Assembly (NCBI RefSeq): GCF_003288805.1
Contig: NZ_NHYK01000017.1
Location: 1 to 38,074, forward strand
Length of the DNA: 38,074 nucleotides
Source: Helicobacter sp. 10-6591
GTDB taxonomy: Bacteria; Campylobacterota; Campylobacteria; Campylobacterales; Helicobacteraceae
Direction: 5' to 3'
The position numbers and the translations under genes were made by a program. The notes beneath the pieces are model-generated. The model made no database searches, was not told the DNA's origin, and worked only from the letters and a program-made list of their open reading frames with translations. Positions 34,945 through 38,074 of the stretch are shown in pieces. Numbering within the stretch: the first letter of the stretch is position 1; every line of letters begins with the position of its first letter.

Positions 34945-36318
34945 ATGAAAATCTGCTTTGTCGAAGATGATATAAATTATCGTAAAGCTCTAGAGATAAG
35001 TTTCAAATACTATCCACAATATGAAGTTGTAGGTTTTAAAAATGCTCATGATGCACTCAAGGCTTTGCAGCAGAATCCAAATCAGATTTTTGAAGTTTTT
35101 ATCACAGATATAAATATGCCCAAAATGGATGGTTTGGAATTTTTGCATGAGTTAGAAAAATGTGTGAAATATGAATACAAAAGCATTGTTATCACAGGTA
35201 ATGCAAGCGTGCAAAATGCCATAAAAGCCCTGCGACTTGGTGTCAAAGATTTTTTGGTTAAAGGATTTGATTTTGAAGAGCTTATAGCCACACTTGAGCG
35301 CTTGCAAAAAGAAAAGAATGTTTTGTCATCTCTTAAGCGAGATTCCAGTAAGTATTCCAAAAAGTCCAAAGATCATTTTGGTTCGCAAGCTGTAGCCAGT
35401 CGTATTAGTGAAAAATCTCCAGTCTCTCCTGCTATGCAAGTAGCTTTAAAAACTGCGCTCAAAGTCGCGCCAACCGATGCAAATGTATTCCTCACGGGCC
35501 AAAGTGGTGTGGGCAAGGATGTGTTTGCGAATTTTATCCATACAAACTCTTTACGCGCCAAAGCTCCATTTGTAGCCATTAATATGGCAGCTATTCCAGA
35601 GCATCTCTTAGAATCTGAGCTTTTTGGATATGAAAAGGGCGCATTTACTGACGCGAGTGCGTCAAAACCGGGAATCTTAGAGGATGCAAATGGTGGGAGT
35701 GTATTTTTAGATGAGATAGGTGAGATGCCTTCAAGTTTGCAAGTCAAGCTTTTGCGGGTACTACAAGAGAAGACATTGACAAGACTTGGTAGTTCTAAGC
35801 ATATACCAATAGATGTGCGCTTTATCTCTGCGACAAATGCAAACATTACGCAAAAGATTGCAAATGGCAGCTTCAGAGAAGATCTTTTTTTTCGCTTGCA
35901 GACTATTCCAATCACAATCCCTCCGCTTAGTGAGCGTAAAGATGAGATTCTAGCTATCGCACAAGATAAGCTAGAGCAGACAATTCAAACTTATGGGTTT
36001 AAGTCAAAAACCCTCACTCAAGAAGCCCAACAAAAGCTTTTAGATTACAGCTGGCCAGGGAACATAAGAGAGCTTATCTCTGTGATAGAGCGTGCAGTGA
36101 TTCTTAGCGAAGGAAGTGAGATAGGGATACAGGATTTAGCATTAGAGAGTAGGGAGCGTGTATTTGGCTCACACAACACCTCTTTTGCAAATCTTGAAAA
36201 GGAACTTCTAGCACGTGCACTTTTAGAATCACAAGGCGATATAACACGTGCAAGTGATTTATTGGGAATGGATATAAAGGTTTTCAAACAAAAACTCACA
36301 CAATACAAGCTTGCTTAG
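34945..36318 (+). CDS. flgR: Sigma-54-dependent flagellar transcription activator FlgR
   Basis: An NtrC-type response regulator that, with the FlgS kinase, switches on RpoN-dependent middle flagellar genes. Receiver domain 1-120: acidic EDD near residue 7, phospho-site D55 (VFITDINMPKMDG). AAA+ domain about 150-385: Walker A GQSGVGKD (185-192), GAFTDA loop (232-237), Walker B FLDEIGE (254-260), REDLFFRL and WPGNIREL. The C-terminal 40 residues (GDITRASDLLGMDIKVFKQK) resemble a Fis-type helix-turn-helix, which H. pylori FlgR is known to lack. The sigma-54 contact loop is GAFTDA instead of GAFTGA. At 457 residues it is longer than the 381 of H. pylori. Confidence 0.9.
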   Translation: MKICFVEDDINYRKALEISFKYYPQYEVVGFKNAHDALKALQQNPNQIFEVFITDINMPKMDGLEFLHELEKCVKYEYKSIVITGNASVQNAIKALRLGVKDFLVKGFDFEELIATLERLQKEKNVLSSLKRDSSKYSKKSKDHFGSQAVASRISEKSPVSPAMQVALKTALKVAPTDANVFLTGQSGVGKDVFANFIHTNSLRAKAPFVAINMAAIPEHLLESELFGYEKGAFTDASASKPGILEDANGGSVFLDEIGEMPSSLQVKLLRVLQEKTLTRLGSSKHIPIDVRFISATNANITQKIANGSFREDLFFRLQTIPITIPPLSERKDEILAIAQDKLEQTIQTYGFKSKTLTQEAQQKLLDYSWPGNIRELISVIERAVILSEGSEIGIQDLALESRERVFGSHNTSFANLEKELLARALLESQGDITRASDLLGMDIKVFKQKLTQYKLA

Positions 36319-36348
36319 AAACTGTTTCTTATTGTTACATTTAGAAAC

Positions 36349-36362
36349 AAAAAAAAAAAAAA
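36349..36362. repeat. Homopolymeric tract of fourteen A upstream of an outer membrane protein gene
   Basis: Fourteen consecutive A start 100 bases upstream of the outer membrane protein ATG. A 7-bp inverted repeat (TGTTTCT at 36323-36329, AGAAACA at 36343-36349) lies at its upstream edge. The tract precedes a TTGACT word at 36378-36383 and a TCTAAT word at 36404-36409 that may form the promoter. Confidence 0.85.
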
Positions 36363-36403
36363 TATAAAAAGAAATTTTTGACTTAAAATAAATATTTTTT
36401 GGT

Positions 36404-36409
36404 TCTAAT
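36404..36409 (+). promoter_or_regulatory. Candidate -10 box for the outer membrane protein gene
   Basis: TCTAAT lies 39 bases upstream of the ATG, with T-rich DNA and TTGACT about 20 bases further upstream. The spacing to TTGACT is longer than ideal, but epsilonproteobacteria rarely need a -35 box. Confidence 0.3.
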
Positions 36410-36448
36410 TCTAAACGTCCCATAAATACAAATTTAAAGGAAAAACAC

Positions 36449-37177
36449 ATGAAATTTTTACACATTGGTGTGGCATTGGCTTTAAGTAGCATGCTTGTTG
36501 CAAACGAGAAAAATGGCTTTTTTATAGGTATGGAAGCAGGCTTTACTCCAAGCGCAACAAATTATGCGAATTTTCTTGGAAGGGAATTCACTGTACCAAG
36601 CAAGCAAAAAACTCGCGCATTTCCTCTGGGTCTAACACTTGGGTATCAGTACTATTTCACGCAATCTCAGGGTATAAGTCTGCAGGCAAGAGCAGCATAT
36701 GCAACCTATAAAACAAGCAAGACCCAAGTATCAGAGCCTACGCCAGGTTATCGAGCTCAAAACACTTCTTTTGATATCAACATCAATACAGAAGCTTTAC
36801 ATTTTGGAATAGATGCAAACTATCTCTTTGACTTTTTTGCGACAGAAAATCATGTTCTTGGACTTGATGCAGGAGTAGGCCTTGATTTTGTGTATTTTCT
36901 CTCGACCAAACATGAATGGAAGAATCCGTACGCGACTATTAATAATAGTCTAGGAGAGTATTCTTCCATGGCTTTGGCCTTAGGCTTTGGTGTGCATTAC
37001 TACTTTAAGACTCACCACCAGCTTGGTATCAAATACCGCTATACAGGACATAGCATGGACACAAAGATAAGTAAAGACTATAAAGCTCAAGGTGGTCTTG
37101 ACATAGAGACCTATAAATTTGTTGCTGCTACAGCTAATTTAAGCTCTATTGTATTTTCTTATACTTATAAGTTCTAG
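36449..37177 (+). CDS. Helicobacter-type outer membrane beta-barrel protein
   Basis: A 242-residue protein with a signal peptide (KFLHIGVALALSSMLVANE, cleavage near residue 19) and a barrel of alternating strands ending in SIVFSYTYKF, the C-terminal aromatic signature. The start GFFIGMEAGFTPS and the closing HQLGIKYRYTG pattern resemble the small OmpA-like or HP_OMP barrels of Helicobacter. AAAGGAAAAAC precedes the ATG. Surface role unknown (adhesin, porin or structural). The upstream A14 tract suggests its expression level may vary between cells. Confidence 0.82.
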   Translation: MKFLHIGVALALSSMLVANEKNGFFIGMEAGFTPSATNYANFLGREFTVPSKQKTRAFPLGLTLGYQYYFTQSQGISLQARAAYATYKTSKTQVSEPTPGYRAQNTSFDININTEALHFGIDANYLFDFFATENHVLGLDAGVGLDFVYFLSTKHEWKNPYATINNSLGEYSSMALALGFGVHYYFKTHHQLGIKYRYTGHSMDTKISKDYKAQGGLDIETYKFVAATANLSSIVFSYTYKF

Positions 37178-37226
37178 AGGATTTTTAAACCCGTGTGTGT
37201 CCTAACTAGGAGACAAATTCAAGGAT

Positions 37227-38074
37227 ATGCTCAAATTTTATGTCTTATCAAGGCTTTGTTGTTTGGTATCTGGTGAAAATAGACGCATAAGATTTAGCTT
37301 GAGTTTGCTTTACCTGCCGCTTTGCCTAGTCCCAGTAGGTGCCCAGATATCCAATAAAGAAGCACACAACATTATAAATTCACAAAGTGCATGGAATCAA
37401 AATATTGCTGGCAGTGGCGTGAGTATTGGGATAGTGGATACGCCTGTGAAAACAGATCATAAAATATTGCAGGGCAAGATTGAAAGTGTGAGTATTTTCT
37501 TTGATTACATGAGCCAAAAGCAATATACACCTGTTTTTACAGATTGTCTTGTGGTTGGCAAAAAATGTGATACACATGGTTCGCATGTCGCTGGTATTGC
37601 TATAGGTAAACTCGATGGACAATCAACTAATAATTTGGATTTTCGTGGGGTAGCATATGATAGCAAAGCGAGTGCTATTGGAACTATTAATAGTGGTCTC
37701 CAACAACCTACACCTATGCGAATCTACCATGATCTCCAAAATGTCAAAATTGTTAATAACAGCTGGGGTAGCAACACATTCCCATTTATTAATACAGAAA
37801 TAGTCGATGATTCGCTCTCAAAAACAACGACAGGCAAAAACGATAATTCTCCTACAAGTGTTGTTAGTTATATTTCAACTTACTGGAAGGGCTATGATAA
37901 GAATGGTTTGAAATGTGAAAACTGTGATACTACAAATGAGGCTCAGCTTATGCAACTTTCGCGTGATAAAAATGTAATGATAGTCTTTGCTGCTGGCAAT
38001 GAAGGTATGGTAAGTCCAAACATCCAATCCATGCTCCCTCGCTATGATGAGAGTCTCCGATCGTGGATTACTGT
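37227..38074 (+). CDS. Subtilisin-like (S8) serine protease, N-terminal part; probable autotransporter (runs off the edge)
   Basis: The frame opens with ATG at 37227 (an in-frame stop lies at 37203-37205) and is still open at 38074. A long basic n-region is followed by a hydrophobic segment ending VPVGAQ, so export with cleavage near residue 39 is likely. S8 catalytic motifs appear in order: Asp D71 in SIGIVDTPV, His H117 in DTHGSHVAGIAIG, then NNSWG and the oxyanion-region VFAAGNEG. The catalytic Ser lies beyond the window. Long inserts between motifs and two nearby Cys (TDCLVVGKKC) resemble secreted S8 autotransporters of Campylobacter and Helicobacter. The barrel is not visible, so secretion type is inferred. 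AAGGA is unusually close to the ATG. Confidence 0.82.
   Translation, partial: MLKFYVLSRLCCLVSGENRRIRFSLSLLYLPLCLVPVGAQISNKEAHNIINSQSAWNQNIAGSGVSIGIVDTPVKTDHKILQGKIESVSIFFDYMSQKQYTPVFTDCLVVGKKCDTHGSHVAGIAIGKLDGQSTNNLDFRGVAYDSKASAIGTINSGLQQPTPMRIYHDLQNVKIVNNSWGSNTFPFINTEIVDDSLSKTTTGKNDNSPTSVVSYISTYWKGYDKNGLKCENCDTTNEAQLMQLSRDKNVMIVFAAGNEGMVSPNIQSMLPRYDESLRSWIT

Noticed and set aside
36323-36362. Hairpin followed by a 14-A run after flgR as a terminator
   Set aside because: On the flgR strand the stem is followed by A, not T; on the other strand the T run precedes the stem. Polarity is wrong for an intrinsic terminator.
1-38074. CRISPR arrays, insertion sequences, tRNA genes or prophage genes
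   Set aside because: No regularly spaced repeats, transposase or integrase motifs, or tRNA-like cloverleaf sequences were noticed on reading; a covariance-model scan was not possible.

Overview
The window is AT-rich, densely packed bacterial chromosome from an epsilonproteobacterium, almost certainly a Helicobacter and plausibly an enterohepatic one. The evidence is gene order shared with H. pylori (from memory): rpsA - small membrane protein - serA, cheV1 - nspC, and murI next to rho. Helicobacter-type porins, FlgR, a Wzk/PglK-like flippase and homopolymer tracts typical of phase variation in this genus point the same way. I could not run a search, so the species is open.

Layout. 1-341 is the 3' end of a low-complexity, autotransporter-passenger-like frame that stops without a beta-barrel. 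522-7239 (+) holds a DEAD-box helicase, an MscS channel, an aminofutalosine-deaminase-type amidohydrolase, a CvfB-like S1 protein, a radical SAM/SPASM protein and a porin-like outer membrane protein, mostly touching or overlapping. 7264-13516 (+) holds an AI-2E/PerM permease, ribosomal protein S1, a small membrane protein, serA and nhaA. 13522-19306 (-) is a compact cluster read mraY, murD, ABC flippase, dnaB. 19436-24469 (+) holds gpmI, a UDG-like Fe-S protein that appears to lack catalytic motifs, a periplasmic-binding-like protein, a YkgJ Cys-cluster protein and a secreted TPR protein. 24548-26752 (+) is cheV1 and nspC, followed by the RNase P RNA gene.

27202-30734 (-) reads rho, murI, a META-domain lipoprotein and then a methyltransferase split by an 11-G tract. 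30835-34862 (-) reads uvrC, a histidine kinase and its response regulator, with kinase and regulator overlapping. 34945-36318 (+) is the sigma-54 activator FlgR, then an outer membrane protein preceded by a 14-A tract. From 37227 to the right edge runs the N-terminal part of a secreted subtilisin-like protease, probably an autotransporter.

Most of the content is core metabolism and envelope biology: peptidoglycan precursors (MraY, MurD, MurI), glycolipid flipping, chemotaxis, flagellar control and polyamines. The most interesting layer is simple-sequence contingency DNA. A G11 tract leaves the methyltransferase OFF in this sequence. A G9 tract sits at the Shine-Dalgarno position of mraY, where one extra G would fuse a 17-residue leader to MraY. 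An A14 tract lies upstream of an outer membrane protein. I saw no CRISPR array, insertion sequence, tRNA or prophage. Apart from rnpB, no stretch over 300 bases lacks a gene.
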